From contig QANT01002082.1 of NCBI GenBank assembly GCA_003254885.1, positions 1-60,765 of the forward strand: a stretch of 60,765 bases of DNA, read 5' to 3'. The position numbers were made by a program, and so were the translations under genes. Shown here piece after piece: positions 40,401-55,991 of this stretch (its first letter is position 1; each line of letters opens with the position of its first letter). Source of the stretch: Purshia tridentata. Lineage: Eukaryota > Streptophyta > Magnoliopsida > Rosales > Rosaceae. The notes under the pieces are model-generated. The model saw only the letters and a list, made by a program, of their open reading frames with translations. It had not been told where the DNA came from and did not search any database.

Positions 40401-43400
40401 AGAATATTGACACATGGATGTCAGCCAGAAACTTTGACTGTATCATATGAACTTCAATTGTATGAAAAATCATGATGATGAGAAACGAACATAAATTTGG
40501 TTTTCTATTCCAATGTATTTAGTCATAGATTCAACACAACGGATAAAAAGCGTTCATTAATAAGATACCTTAATGGTGTTCAGGTTCATTATGTCAAATT
40601 TTGCCTTTTTCTGGATTGCTCTTCTCATGTATTGGATTGCAAACTTCACCTAAGATAAGCAAAAAGAATAAGTCAAGGTCATAGGAGAATAACAGTCACG
40701 AAAGTGGGGTCCTTTAAATCAATTGTTTAGTATGCCTCTATAACTGATAATAAAAACTAAAAAAGAACTTGATTGCCCAATATAGGAAAAGACTGATAAC
40801 AAACATCAGAAAGGCTCTGATTTATGGCAATCTATTCCCCAATAAGCACAAGACACAGCTGCAATATCCCAAAAAAATCAGACATATATATTAGGATCTA
40901 CTTACAGTGAACTTTGGCAAACGAATTTTGTAGGTGTCCACCAGTTCCATCATCAAATCAACCAAATCAGAGAACGGACTATCAAGAACCATTCCTGCGA
41001 TTGAAGGATCCTCAGCTCCATACAAAAGACTGCCAAATTATGTATATAGTTAATGGCAGATAAAGAAGGCCTAAACAAAGCAGGAGGCTAAATGAGCAAA
41101 GGCAAAGTTAGAGCCCTGCACAACAATAATATGAAATGCACCAGATTTGGTGTAATACAATACTAGTGGTTAAGCACACAAGCATACACAGACATATGCT
41201 CTTGCTGGACAATAATAATGAGCAAAGCAACTTCTTCAGAAACTTGGAAGATATCAGAAACATCATAAAATATTCTGTGCTATATTGAAACCTAAAGCAG
41301 TAAAACCTATTCTGAATAGAAATTTTGAGCCCTATATTTTGTTTATAACCAAGAGCAATAGCAAAAATATGGCTGGTTCACCAAATTTTTGCTTCTTAAA
41401 AGAAAAAAAATAAAAATTGGACTATTTCCAGAAAGTTAACATCAGAGACTAGGATTCCTAGAACAATACGAACCAACGACTAAGGAATAGATAACAATTC
41501 AAAGATACATTAAATCCAAAAACTGATTTTTATATCATCTTTATTGCACTTTTAGTTTATATATCAATTGTTAGGTACATCCTCACAATCTAACGTCCCA
41601 CCATCCTAGTAGGCAGCAAGTACCAAAAGAATAAGACCATTGGACTCCATGGTACTTGCCAATCATGCTTCTCTAAGTCTTATTATGAACTTAAAACCTT
41701 CAAATATTCTTGTAGCCTTGAACATAAATGACATCTCAATGAACCCAATAGACATCAGAAATAGGAGTATCTTGCATATTATCATAAAAATGGAAGTACC
41801 AATTCAAAAAATAATTTCAAAACCACACGTGTGACGCTTGCAACTATCAAGTTGCATTGTCATGATTCAATCAGAATTTTAGCAGCCATTAAGAGCAGAA
41901 GGTAGAAGAAGTTATGGATTAAATTACTGGCTATAAAAATTCTTTGAAAGCATAGAAAAACACTTATATTTCTCCTTCCAAGAGATTCAAGAACTTTTTT
42001 TAACCTTAAATGCAAGAAATGGAAAGATCTATACGTCTGCATTTAATATGTGTAAGCTAAAGCAACACGATAAGTGAAGAACAAAACCTAGTGACAGCAC
42101 CCATTGACCGACCCCATAAACCAATCAAAGAGACATTTCCATCTGCTCGCAAATAATCGACCACAGTCCTCAGGTCATTTTTCTGAAAAAATTTAAGAAT
42201 GTCAGATGCCAATTCCATGATGCAGAATAGAAAATACGTACATGCATATTGATGATCCAGTGCATAAGGAGCTACAGGGAAAATGTCATGGTTTTCGTTG
42301 AACAAGAAGTTCAGGCATTTATCTTCATGCAAATGTTTTTGATAAATTGAAAAAGATTTATGAAGTGCCCTCAATGGATATAGTAGACTTAGATTTTGAA
42401 TACTCAATTGACCAATTATTAAATATACAAAAGTAATATATCTCATATGCATGTGTGGTCAAAATTACTTTTATTTCTATCAAAGTAGAGAAGTATAATT
42501 TCTCCCAACACCACACCNCCCCCCCCCCCCCCCCCCCAAAACAAGAGAAAGTTGACTCAGTAGTTACCATTATTGCCCTTCCATTTCAACTTACAACTTT
42601 TAAAAAGTCAAATGCAGTCATTAAATCAATCTGGAGATGATGTGAATTAAACACAACATAATATTTGTACTCTAGTCTTTATACAATGGATTTGTTTTGA
42701 ATAGTTACTGAGCACTCACTTCATTCCACCCCAAAGTGACGTGCTCTCCTCCAGAGAGTCCAGATCCTGAGAAATCAAGAGTGAAAACTGTAATATTTGA
42801 AGGCAGCAAAATAATAGCTGCTTCACTGGCATCAGCCCTGCACCCACTGTCAACACAATATGCTGCAGTCAGTAAAGTTAAATTCTATGAAAAAAATTGC
42901 ATAAAGCATCATTTAAATTAGCACAGACATAACACTTTCATACATAAGTTATAACATAGCTATGAAGTATGAAGTGTCCTTTGAAGAGTAAATTCTGGTT
43001 GATCATCTACTGGGATGCAATAATATAGGTTCGAAAATGAAATACAACACATCAATCATGTTGCTCTGACATAATTTCTGAAAATTCAACTAGCAGTACA
43101 ATTAATAGAAGGATTAATCTTTAACTGCATATGCACACAAGGGATTATGTGCAGCAAATATTAATAGGGTTATTTTGTGGAGATCTTTGAATGCTAGAGC
43201 CCATCTAAAGACAACTACCATTTCTCTTTTAGAAGGTAAAGAAAAGTACAACCTTAAGACAATGCCACAATTTTGTACATTATATCTCTATCGAAACTTT
43301 TTATTTTTATTTTGTACATAAATAAGACTGGCTGGATGTATTCTTTCAGACACTGTACAATATGGCATTTTGAAACTAAGGATATAACATCTGAAATTGC

Positions 43401-45514
43401 AATGTTTTCCCAGTGGCCAATAAAAACACCACTCCCATATAAGAGCTAAAAGAAGTGTGAAACCAGAGGAAACTTTGGCCTTTAGTAAACTGAAATTATG
43501 ATGCCCATTAATTCACTATTGATATTTCATTAACAGTCAAGCAACCCAACCTTCTTACTGAATTTAAGGCCGTTTAGAAATTGTTAGATTACTAATTACC
43601 TAAACAAGATCCATTTCTGCAAATCACAGAGAGGGCGATTATACAGTTTACTACTCAATTGCAATAATAAAAAAAGCATCTTCCAAAGTTTTGAAATGTC
43701 AAGAAGACTGTAAATCCTGTATGAAATCCCTTTGAAATAAACTCATTAACTCCATTGATGCAAAATTCTTCAGTTATATAGTCACCTGTTTCCATGACAA
43801 TAAATGACACAGGGCAAAGGCTTTCCTTCAGGACTAACAATTGGCATGTAATGACTACAGTTGAGGACATCTCCCCGACTGTTTTTAACCTGCACGATTT
43901 TCAAAGACCTTTATATAGAAGGATAACAACCACATGAAATCTTAGGTCATAAGACAGCAGAAAATGAACATAATTCAGAAAATAATGTGCAAAATAAAAG
44001 TTTTCAAGACAAATAATCACCAGACTTTTGTTGAACTAATTAAAGAAGGGTGTTAGATCCCTATCTCATCAACTAGAAACTTCAGAAAAGTTTCTCTTAT
44101 ATGTTTCATTCTGAAGGTGACAAAGAACAAGAAAAAAAATAGTGGATGAACTAATGAAAGAAATTAACTGGAATTACTCATACAAAAGTTTCCATGGCTG
44201 TCTAACATCATTTCCCAAATGCTTCCTGAACACTACATGAGATGTGCTTCCGCAATCTCAAATAGGTCACCAGTTAGCTAGGGTTGACCAAACTTTTCAT
44301 GTGTGTATTTGCTACAGATGCAGTTCTGTACCCATGCTTGGGCCTGACAACAAAACCTGATTTGCTCATAAGTAGCAAAAGTCTAGCATCATTGCACCTT
44401 AGACCCAAACACCCTGGATAGCATTTCCTCAAAATTTTATCCAACAAAAAAAATAAATATATATGCAAATGTTCCCCATTAAGAATTACCAGAGCTAGAC
44501 CCACAAAATATAAACCATATACTGATTGTACCAGATGTTTTCTGTACTAAAGTGCAGTTGTAGCAAGTTTTTATGGCCATCAACATGAAGAAAAGCTTAG
44601 AAATTTAGAAGGTAATAAAATGGTAATCTACCTTCCTCAGACATACAAAATAAGAATGCTTACCTCCAGATCTTTTCTTTGGTACCATTTCCCTTTCAGT
44701 ATGAACTCTTGATCCAATAAATCATTTTTTGGGTCGTATTCAGCCCTGAAACCCAACAAGAATAAATTCATAATCTCTTCAAGTAATTAAAATTTTTCTT
44801 ACATTTCTAATCCTACAGGGCAAAGAAACCACTAAAATCTCAATAATTTTGTGTGGTTTAAAGTTCAACAAACCAACTTCCAAGAATCTAAAAAAAATTT
44901 ATTATAGGAGATCGGAAGGGTTTGAACCTAGGTATGTAGAGGGAGCTTAGGCCAACCCCAATTCACAAGAATCTAAAATTTTACACCAGGATAGAAAAGG
45001 GAAAGAGAAGCACTGAAATTTACAAAACATGATCTTGGCTTTCCAACATATAAAGAAGGAAGGGGAGAAAAGGGAATGTTAATAAGGTTCAACTCCAGCT
45101 CTACCAGCGTAAACCAAATTTTCCTCTGAAACTTATCAAAATTAAAATATATTAAGTACCAATCATATGCTTCATACTGTATTTCTTTCTACTCAACTCA
45201 ACAAAAAAATAAAATAAAAAAGCTGAATTCTAGTTTCTACTAAAACAAATAGTTGAATTAGGCTCAGTTAAATAAAGAGGTCCATTTTCCTAGAGACCCG
45301 CATGAGAAACCAGCTAAGATTTAAACTTCAAATCCCAATTCATCTTTTCTCAACAACCAAACGGAGCATGAACAAAATCCCATCAAGAATTCCAATCAAA
45401 AAACAAATTCAAAAAACAATCTCACAGATAAAGAAAAAGATAAAAAACAAAAGAGAGGATTAAAGGGTATTGTTACCTGGGAGGCCGAATGATAAAGTTG
45501 ACAAGCTGCTCCAT
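37444..45514 (-). CDS. Alpha/beta hydrolase with C-terminal UIM-like motif
   Basis: Fourteen exons join in frame to 588 residues: 45514-45477, 44745-44664, 43889-43786, 42846-42720, 42182-42088, 41029-40906, 40649-40569, 39775-39677, 39264-39106, 39002-38942, 38827-38754, 38545-38501, 38221-38045 and 37944-37444. Residues about 1-290 form an alpha/beta hydrolase domain of the serine aminopeptidase/BEM46-like group. The nucleophile is S143 in GRSMG, the acid probably D234 (HAIDDDF) and the base H262 (EGDHNSPRP); the oxyanion region is CHGNSGC. The second half is hydrophilic and rich in Ser, Thr, Asp and Pro. Residues 418-436 (EEEERMFMEAVILSLKDLE) fit the ubiquitin-interacting motif: acidic run, A427, S431 and D434. 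There is no clear transit peptide. The substrate is unknown. Intron 7 carries an LTR fragment. Confidence 0.93.
39840..40345 (+). mobile_element. LTR retrotransposon fragment in a hydrolase intron
   Basis: Within the intron 39776-40568, a CT-rich stretch ends CCAACA at about 40322 and is followed by TGGTATCAAAGTA (40328-40340). This closely matches the primer-binding site for initiator methionine tRNA (TGGTATCAGAGC), which directly follows the left LTR in many plant Copia elements. No gag or pol sequence follows, so it is a truncated piece. The left limit is uncertain; 39840-39945, rich in GTGTCGG-type words, may be separate repeat DNA. It is antisense to the host gene. Confidence 0.55.
42511..42537. 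repeat. Poly-C tract with one undetermined base
   Basis: About 20 C residues with an N at 42518, in the intron between exons 4 and 5 of the hydrolase gene. The length is probably unreliable. Confidence 0.8.
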
Positions 45515-48500
45515 AGATTCAAAATGATCTCCCTTCCTGCTGTTCTTCAACAATTTAACTCCTTTTTACAAATACTTGTATAATAAATAAATATTAAATT
45601 ACAAAATAAAGACCAGGACGAAAAATAACCTGGTGGGTGATTACAAATTCCTCAGAAGAACAATAAGAAACAAGAAGAAGGAAGAAGAAGAAAGACCGGC
45701 CTATGTTGTTGGTGGTGGTAAACTGGTAATGTAATGGTGGTGGTGTTTCCCTTACGATTTCTGTTTGTTTCCTTGCAAACAAAAGCTTAGTATTATTATA
45801 ATTACTATATTTTTGGCTTGCTCCTTCCGAGTCCCGACGCATGTCTCTCTCTCTCTCCTCTTCGGCTCTTCGTTTTTTTTTCCAATTAATTTTATTTTGA
45901 TGGATCGCACGTGTTTGCCACAAATTCATGGGTTGGACTGCAGGAACGGAGTCATGGACATAAGGTGGACCGGGTTCGGGTCGGGATGATGAATCCATTT
46001 TTAGTTTACCGAACTATTATTTATTTTTCGGGTTTCTGTTTTTTTTTATTTTTTATTTCCAAGGATTTCAGGTTAGTTTTTTTTAAAATAGTGAGAAATG
46101 GTAAGATAACGAGTAAGTTTAGACAAGAGAAACAAAAGAAAATAATCTTACTTTTCATGTTGATTATATAGCTAATTATATCTTTCACTTGAATAAGCTT
46201 TATGGGGAACACACTTATACAAATTATAGTTATATTTATGAAAAATATCTGTAAATAAAATAGTATTAACTGTGAATTTAAATAACTATCTGGTTTCGTT
46301 TTCTATTTAGTATGCGATAAATTATTTTACTAAAATGTGATAATTAAGATGCTGAAATTTAATTTCTTTTAAAGACAATCGTTATGTTTCTATTAGCAAA
46401 AAAAAAAAAAAAATTGTTATGCCTTCTCTTTATTTTGTGTAATTATTATTTTTATTTGAGGAATGAGGATTTGAATTCAAAATCGTCAGTTAATTTTGAA
46501 GTACAACTGTTATGCTTCCTCTTTTTTATATAATTTTTAAATTAGTCATGGAATGATCTTAAACCAAAGCTAAATCTAGATTACAATATATGTGAACAAA
46601 GTAGGTATGTTTATGACTTTATGTGCAAGGTGGTATGGTTGGACGGTTGGACCTCTAATCTCTTTTCCATTGAAAGCAAAGAAATTAACAAATCTTAACC
46701 AATAAAAAGGGAAAGAAACAAATGCAAATGGAGAATATTGGGGAACATAAAATGCAAAGGGCATCTAGAAAAAAGGGTTAAAGATCCAAGTGGGCTTCAA
46801 GGGCAGCCTCTCACCTTCCATCAAAGGTTGAATAGATAAAAGTAAAATGTGCTATGATAATGACCAGGTACCTTTCTTGGAAACTCATGATGTGAGGCAT
46901 CACCCACCTTGCCAATTAATGATTCCACTAATATTATGCTTGTGTCAGCAACACACAAGGGTCATTCATTTGCCTTGAAGCAATAGACAACAACACTAAT
47001 TCCCACTAATTCAAAGACATAGATTACATACCCAATTCTATGCTGACAAACCTTTGCTCAAATTCACAAGCAATCAAAAGTTACTTTACTCCTTACCCCA
47101 AAATAGTTGGGTATACAGAAAATTAATGAAAGGACTTGTCAATTTGGTTCCTTGGGGGCTATTAATGTTTGTCAATGATGGTCTCCAGGCAGAGATTCTC
47201 ATGCATGTCATTGATAAAAAGGTTTCAATGGCTGTAGAGTGAATGAGACCCTCTTTAACTCAGTCAATGATGGTCTCTGATTGATGGTCTTGTTCTTGTA
47301 AGCAGAGTTTCTCATGCATGCCATGCCAATGAAGAGTGCATTTGACTCTGAAATGTCTGTAGAGTGAATGAGACCATCAGCTTGAAATTTTGATTGTTTT
47401 GGGATTTTGCTCACTCAGCCACTGTATTTGAGCCCTTCTAAACCTTTTAGAAGTTGGAGTGCATCCAATTGCTGAAGTCAAATCCATTTTAAATTGTTAA
47501 ATTTGATTCAGTTGTATAATACATGGCATATCATTCTCTACTTATTTTTGTGAGCTGATTTTATCATTTTATATTTAAGGGTTAAACGTTTTGAGTTTAA
47601 GATTTTGTAATTAAAACCTATATTAAATTATATTTAAACAAAATATAAAACAACGTAATTTTAGATATAAATATAATATTAACATCGAAAAATTCAATAA
47701 TTGGATAAAGAATTAGAGTCCCTAATGTCTAAACTAGGAAGGCCAATAACTGACTGGTAGGCCTTCTATTATGCACTAGAATTTTACTAGTCAAAAGTTA
47801 AAATAGCAGACATTTGGCCATAACTTCTCTATTGTGCACTGGATTTTCATGGCCATAACTTTAGAAACCAACTATGGGCTTTATGGGCTGACTGAGCAGG
47901 AACAGAGCATGGAGACTGCCTAAAGCATCTGAATCATTTTAGTTAAAATATTAGGAATTAAGATGCTCTAAAATGTTGTATACTCTAAACTACTCTTTTA
48001 GTACTTGAGATAAGATGCTCTCTGAAGTGATAGCATTGCTGGAGATTGAGAAACTTCTCTCCGCAGAAAACTAGAGCATGTGATATACTCAACGCAGCCA
48101 AAAGATTGTAGATCATGCATTTGAAGGGCATGTGAAATGTGGATCTCTCTGCATATAAGACACCATGCCTTATGGTGGTCCCAAAAGGGTGCAATATTAA
48201 CAAATGTCCCTATCTCCACCAAGCATTCGCTTGATAATTGGAAGGGGGAAGAAAAGAGGGCTTGCTTCACATCATGCATCCAACTTTATTTGGTTTCCAT
48301 GCAATGATATATATAGATATTTTAAATGTGAGTTCACCTTCTATATCATCGAACAAACAAAAAAAATTGGAGTTTTGGGTGGTATCTTGTACACATTATT
48401 ATAATAGTCACCCAATTTTATATAGTATTTTTAATAATCTTCTTAGAATTATCACTAGAGTTAGAATTTATAAACAATGTTTACTAGCTATTGGTTGAGT

Positions 48501-48920
48501 AATATTTGTTTTTTTTCAATTCAAATATCTCATTCAAAAATAAACATAATTCATAGACGATAAGTTAATGATGATGACAAGATTAAGACATGGTAGATTA
48601 GTAGGGAGCAAAAGTGAAAGCAATCCAAAAGCAAAAATCTGCTTGTTTTGTTATGGAGCATATTATATGTAACACAACCTTGATTAGCATTAAAACCATA
48701 TTATATTCACTTTCCTAGGACGGGTCATAGGGAGAAAGAACTTGACCCCAAAAAATAAGGGAGAAAGAATTAAAAAATTTAGGAACCTTATCTTTGATAT
48801 TACTAATCCAAGCTTCTCTTGGAGCCTCTTAAGGGACCAAAACTATTTTCCTCCACTCATCCATATAACCCCTATCTACTAAGGAAAAGCCAACAAATCT
48901 TTTGCCCATCAACCACCATT
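45515..48920. other. Divergent intergenic region between the hydrolase and GS2 genes
   Basis: The two genes point away from each other, so both promoters lie here. The first 350 bases contain the hydrolase leader, and a CT run lies at 45844-45857. A diverged repeat lies at 47171-47367. The remainder is AT-rich with only short, unconvincing ORFs. Confidence 0.4.
47171..47367. repeat. Diverged tandem repeat
   Basis: Two copies share CAATGATGGTCTC, TCTCATGCATG and TGTAGAGTGAATGAGACC (starting about 47171 and 47263) with insertions between them. It lies in spacer DNA and has no known role. Confidence 0.6.
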
Positions 48921-48927
48921 TTATATG
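48921..48927 (+). promoter_or_regulatory. Candidate TATA element of GS2
   Basis: TTATATG lies about 30-40 bases before a CT-rich stretch that could be the transcription start. The following leader exon would end at 49036 with donor ACT|GTAAGT and resume at 50377 (TTTTTCAG|TGAGG), giving a 1340-bp leader intron before the ATG at 50393. Confidence 0.35.
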
Positions 48928-50392
48928 AAGTCCAACACTAAAACACCCATCTACTCTCTCTCACACTCTTAACTAGCTCCAGCTGCAGAACCCAGTTTCA
49001 GCCTTCCTGATCCAGCCATTTTGCAGCAGTCTTACTGTAAGTTTCCATTCATACTTCCACAGCATCTTTCCTTGTATGAGGAACAATGGAGAACTTTGAA
49101 TGGGTGATGGGTTAGTCAAACATTCAGTCAAAATTAACAATGCCTGACACAATTGGACATATATTCTTGCCTGAATCTGACACACTGGTGCAGAAAAGTT
49201 TGACACATGCTAGATTGTTAGTATATTCTTCTTTCTCTGTTTGTGCTTGGTATTTCTCCCATAGCCCTGAATCGCTCTATTTATAAATGCCAAGTGGTTA
49301 GCTGCTCAGTTCTTTTGGGGGCAAACTGGCAACTGATAATAACCTGGTTATTTTTTTGGTGATGTATAAACACTAAACAGTGTAATTACTAATTAGATTG
49401 TCTTCCTTCTTTTCAAAATTTGTTTATTTGGATTCAATCATTCATTTCAGTATTAGAAAAGAAAAAGAGAGTTGGGGTCTTTATTGTCATTTAGCAAAAG
49501 TTTCCCTTAGTGGATTATTCCCGAGAAGACGTGGTCCGCATGACATGAGTCATGTTTTGGACAATATAATCCGAATGACATTTATGGCCATCCAATTATT
49601 GGCTACAATGTCAACTGTGAGTGTGAGTCTGTCACTTTATTCTCTCCCAATAATTCCTTCCCCCACTTGTCCTAAACAATGTCTCCTTGCTTTGCACTTT
49701 TGTGTTACATTTGATAGCCAAAACATTCTGTTCCATATCTCATTGAAATCAAGAGGATTTGATAATATACGAATACACTCTCTCTCACATGAAGTCACAA
49801 AATAATGCAGAAATATGTATTTACTAAATCATGATCCATTCAAGTATTCAACCAAAAGAGTTAAACAAAATAATTTCTAAAAGGTACCATGCAATGCCCA
49901 CAAAGATGTTAGTCATGCCAAAATAATTGGCTGGTGAGGATGAACAGAGTTTTGAATAGCAAGAATAGATGAATTTACAATTGTCTATATTAGAACACGA
50001 TTGATCATGTTATATAATGGAAGGACTGGTGTGTTAGAGGCAGGGTTTGAACCAAAACAATTGCTTGCTTTAAAAATCTAAGAAATGAAATTTGTCCTGT
50101 ATGAAAATGCATGCCAAGTATAATATAAAGCAATATGTCATCTTTAACTGCGGATATAACAAAAGTTTGAGTAGGTAACAATTTCTTACATTACTTGAAA
50201 GCTTATCATTTAATTTTTATTGCAGAACCAAATGATAACTTCATGTTTTCTTGGTTTTACCTATAATAATCTAACTTCCCCAGTTCAATACTGGAGTCTC
50301 TGTAGATCTTGAGGGTAATAAGATGCCTTGATGCATTTACTAAGAAGTCTTTGATCATGTTTATGCTATTTTTCAGTGAGGAGTAGGCCAAA

Positions 50393-53490
<3,098 letters not shown>

Positions 53491-53606
53491 AATCAATTCG
53501 TTGAAATAATCCACCACTGTTTAAAGTGCTGTCAACTGGATAAAACAGCCAAGTGTTGTGAAGCTTTTCCCCTCCCCTTTTAATCCTTTTGAGAAGATCC
53601 TTTGTA

Positions 53607-53612
53607 AATAAA
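53607..53612 (+). terminator. Candidate polyadenylation signal of GS2
   Basis: AATAAA lies about 117 bases after the GS2 stop codon, a normal distance for a plant 3' UTR. Confidence 0.45.
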
Positions 53613-54463
53613 GGTCTCACTTGAGTTGTCGTTCATGTTCAACTTTGTAGAATGGTTTCTCGTACTGAAGAAAACCTGTAGATCTGATAGTCCCAAATCT
53701 CAATGAATCATTTGGCAGTTTACTGGATATTTTACTTGGTATGTGACATGTGAACTATGTTAATGTTGAGGGCCCGTTCCACCATATTTACATTATATTG
53801 GCATTCTCTTTGAATGTTCATGGTACATACCGGCTGGTGTTGACATGTTGTTGGTTGTTTGTTTTTTTCCTGATAATATGTTTTTATGACCATTTAACTT
53901 TGATCTATTATCTTTATATTCAAGAAGACAAGGGAGAAATGGAAAAATATATTTGGATCATTTGTCCTGTTTATTGTTTGGTACAGTGAGAGTACCCCCT
54001 CTAGGCTTGTATACAATTATACTCATTTCTTTTGCTGCCAGAAAAGCATTAAAAACAGAAAAGGGAAACTTTATTCTTTCATATTGTGTGCTTAGTAGGG
54101 AAACTTTATTCCAGTAAAGTGCTGCCGTATAGAACTGAAAATTATCAAAGAAGCCATGCATTTTTATAGGATGATCTATAAACTACTTCTTTAAACCAGA
54201 AAATCAAGAAGGATTCTTTGCTCTTATATGGGGCAATCCCAATGATGGAAAGGAATGCAAGCTGTTTCTTTGAATTAAAGGCATTCATTTTTATAAACTA
54301 GATGGCTGCAGCCTGTAGGACCAATACCCTTGTTTCATATTGTTTCTTATTAGGGAAGGAACAACTCCTTGGTTTTATATAGTTCTCTCCTGCCCTCTAG
54401 GAGGGTGACAGTAATAAGTTTTTCTCTTCTTAATTATCTCCAGTTCTCCAAACTTCAAAGGCC
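53613..54463. other. Spacer and promoter of the AWPM-19 gene
   Basis: No gene is supported. TTATATAG at 54375-54382 is a reasonable TATA element, leaving a leader of about 50 bases before the ATG at 54464. No clear ABA-response element (ACGTG core) was seen. Confidence 0.4.
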
Positions 54464-55441
54464 ATGGCTTCTGGAGGGTCAAAATCAGCAGCATCCATTC
54501 TCTTAGTTGTTAATCTTATTCTGTATTTCATTATCATTGTGATAGCTTCATGGGCTGTCAACCATGGAATCCAAAGGTCTCGTGAAGCAGGTAAATTTTC
54601 TTTGGTACATTAGATGAGATCGAACTCATGAGCTATCCTAACCTTAACCCTTTTGATAAGCCTGAGGGGCTTTGAAAGAGGTAATTAGACATACAGAGAC
54701 TAAATATATATGCAGTCATGCATAGACATTGTCATTGTATAGTTTAAAATACAACTTTTGGTAACAAATCATATGACTTTATTCATGTACAGCATCTGTT
54801 TTATCAATTCCGTTGCGCATATTTCCAATATTCTTCCCAATGGGGAATATGGCGACCGGTTTCTTTGTGATTTTCTCTCTCATTGCCGGCGTTGTTGGCT
54901 TTGCCACCTCACTTACTGGACTCCACAGCGTTTTTCAATGGGATGTCCCCAACTTACACAGTGCAGCTGCCTCTTCTCTTGTAGCTTGGTCCCTCACTCT
55001 TCTTGCCATGGGGTGAATGAACATTTCTGCTCTTTTCTCTTTTAATTTACTCTTCATTGTCGATCTTCATTTTGTTTGGCTCAGACCCCAATTCATATAT
55101 TTTCTTCTCCACTGTTCTTTATTTCAGATTGGCTTGTAAAGAGATTAATATAGGTTGGACAGATGCCAACTTGGTAAGCTGCTGCTGATTACATTTAGTT
55201 TTTTTTTTTTTTCGAGAAGAAAAACAAAGAAATTCTTGTCAGTAATTGTGATAAGGACGGTGTGTTAAGTGTTATATGATTGTTGAGTAACTAATAATGT
55301 TGTTATTGTATTACTACACAGCGTACTTTGGAGACCATAACATTAATTGTGAGTGCAACACAGCTACTTTCTACTTGTGCCATCCATGCTAGGGTTGAAG
55401 AAGCTATTGCAGAAGAAAGGGGCAGGAGGGGAAGATTTTAA
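54464..55441 (+). CDS. AWPM-19-like (PM19L) membrane protein
   Basis: Four exons (54464-54590, 54793-55012, 55128-55173 and 55322-55441) join in frame to 170 residues. The protein has four hydrophobic segments: about 10-33 (ILLVVNLILYFIIIVIASWA), 60-82 (ATGFFVIFSLIAGVVGFATS), 98-118 and 135-152. It ends in a short charged tail (EEAIAEERGRRGRF). This pattern and sequence fit the AWPM-19 family, first described as an ABA-induced plasma-membrane protein of wheat; a rice member has been reported to transport ABA. Expression is usually high in seeds or under osmotic stress. The function of this copy is inferred from the family only. Confidence 0.93.
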
Positions 55442-55991
55442 TCCTCCATGTTGATCCACATTCGACACTGCTTATATGATTGATAGATATATATATGAAC
55501 ACAGAATTGTCTCTGATCGAGTGTTTCTATTCTTACATTTTTTTATTGCTGCTTTTGTGCGAGAGTTTCATGGAATGTGTGATACTTTCATTTTCTGGTG
55601 TCTATGATCTCCTCAATTCAACGTGCGCATGAAATCGAAATTTGAGTAATGCCATAGAGACCACGTTCTTCTACAATATTGTGTATCACATGATTAGTAT
55701 AATTGAAATTCATCAATTACAAAGTTACAATAATGTGAATAATATGGTTGTATGCCACGTGTCCTATGGGTTTTTAGTGAAATATATAAAAATTTAAAAT
55801 AAAATAAAAACTCATAATTGGGCCCAACTTATCTTACTAAAATTGCAGTGGTTCCTTTCTTCATCAGTTCATCTGAAGCTGAAATATATCGTTAGATTGA
55901 TTCCCGCCACTTTGAAAGATAGCAAACTTAACGAACTGTACAAAGACATCCAAACCCATCAACTCTTCTTCTACCACTCTCGACTTCACCC
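55442..55991. other. Spacer and 5' leader of ABCI12
   Basis: A 550-bp gap with the 3' UTR of the AWPM-19 gene and the promoter and leader of the next gene. No distinctive element seen. Confidence 0.4.

Noticed and set aside
44915..44975. Possible tRNA or SINE B box (GGGTTTGAACC)
   Set aside because: Only one box is present, with no partner box, tail or target duplication.
47985..48279. Overlapping minus-strand ORFs of 72 and 93 codons
   Set aside because: Two different frames are open over the same AT-poor patch, and neither resembles a known protein.
49398..49805. 135-codon plus-strand ORF before GS2
   Set aside because: It lies in the probable leader intron of GS2 and has no recognisable domain or splice support.
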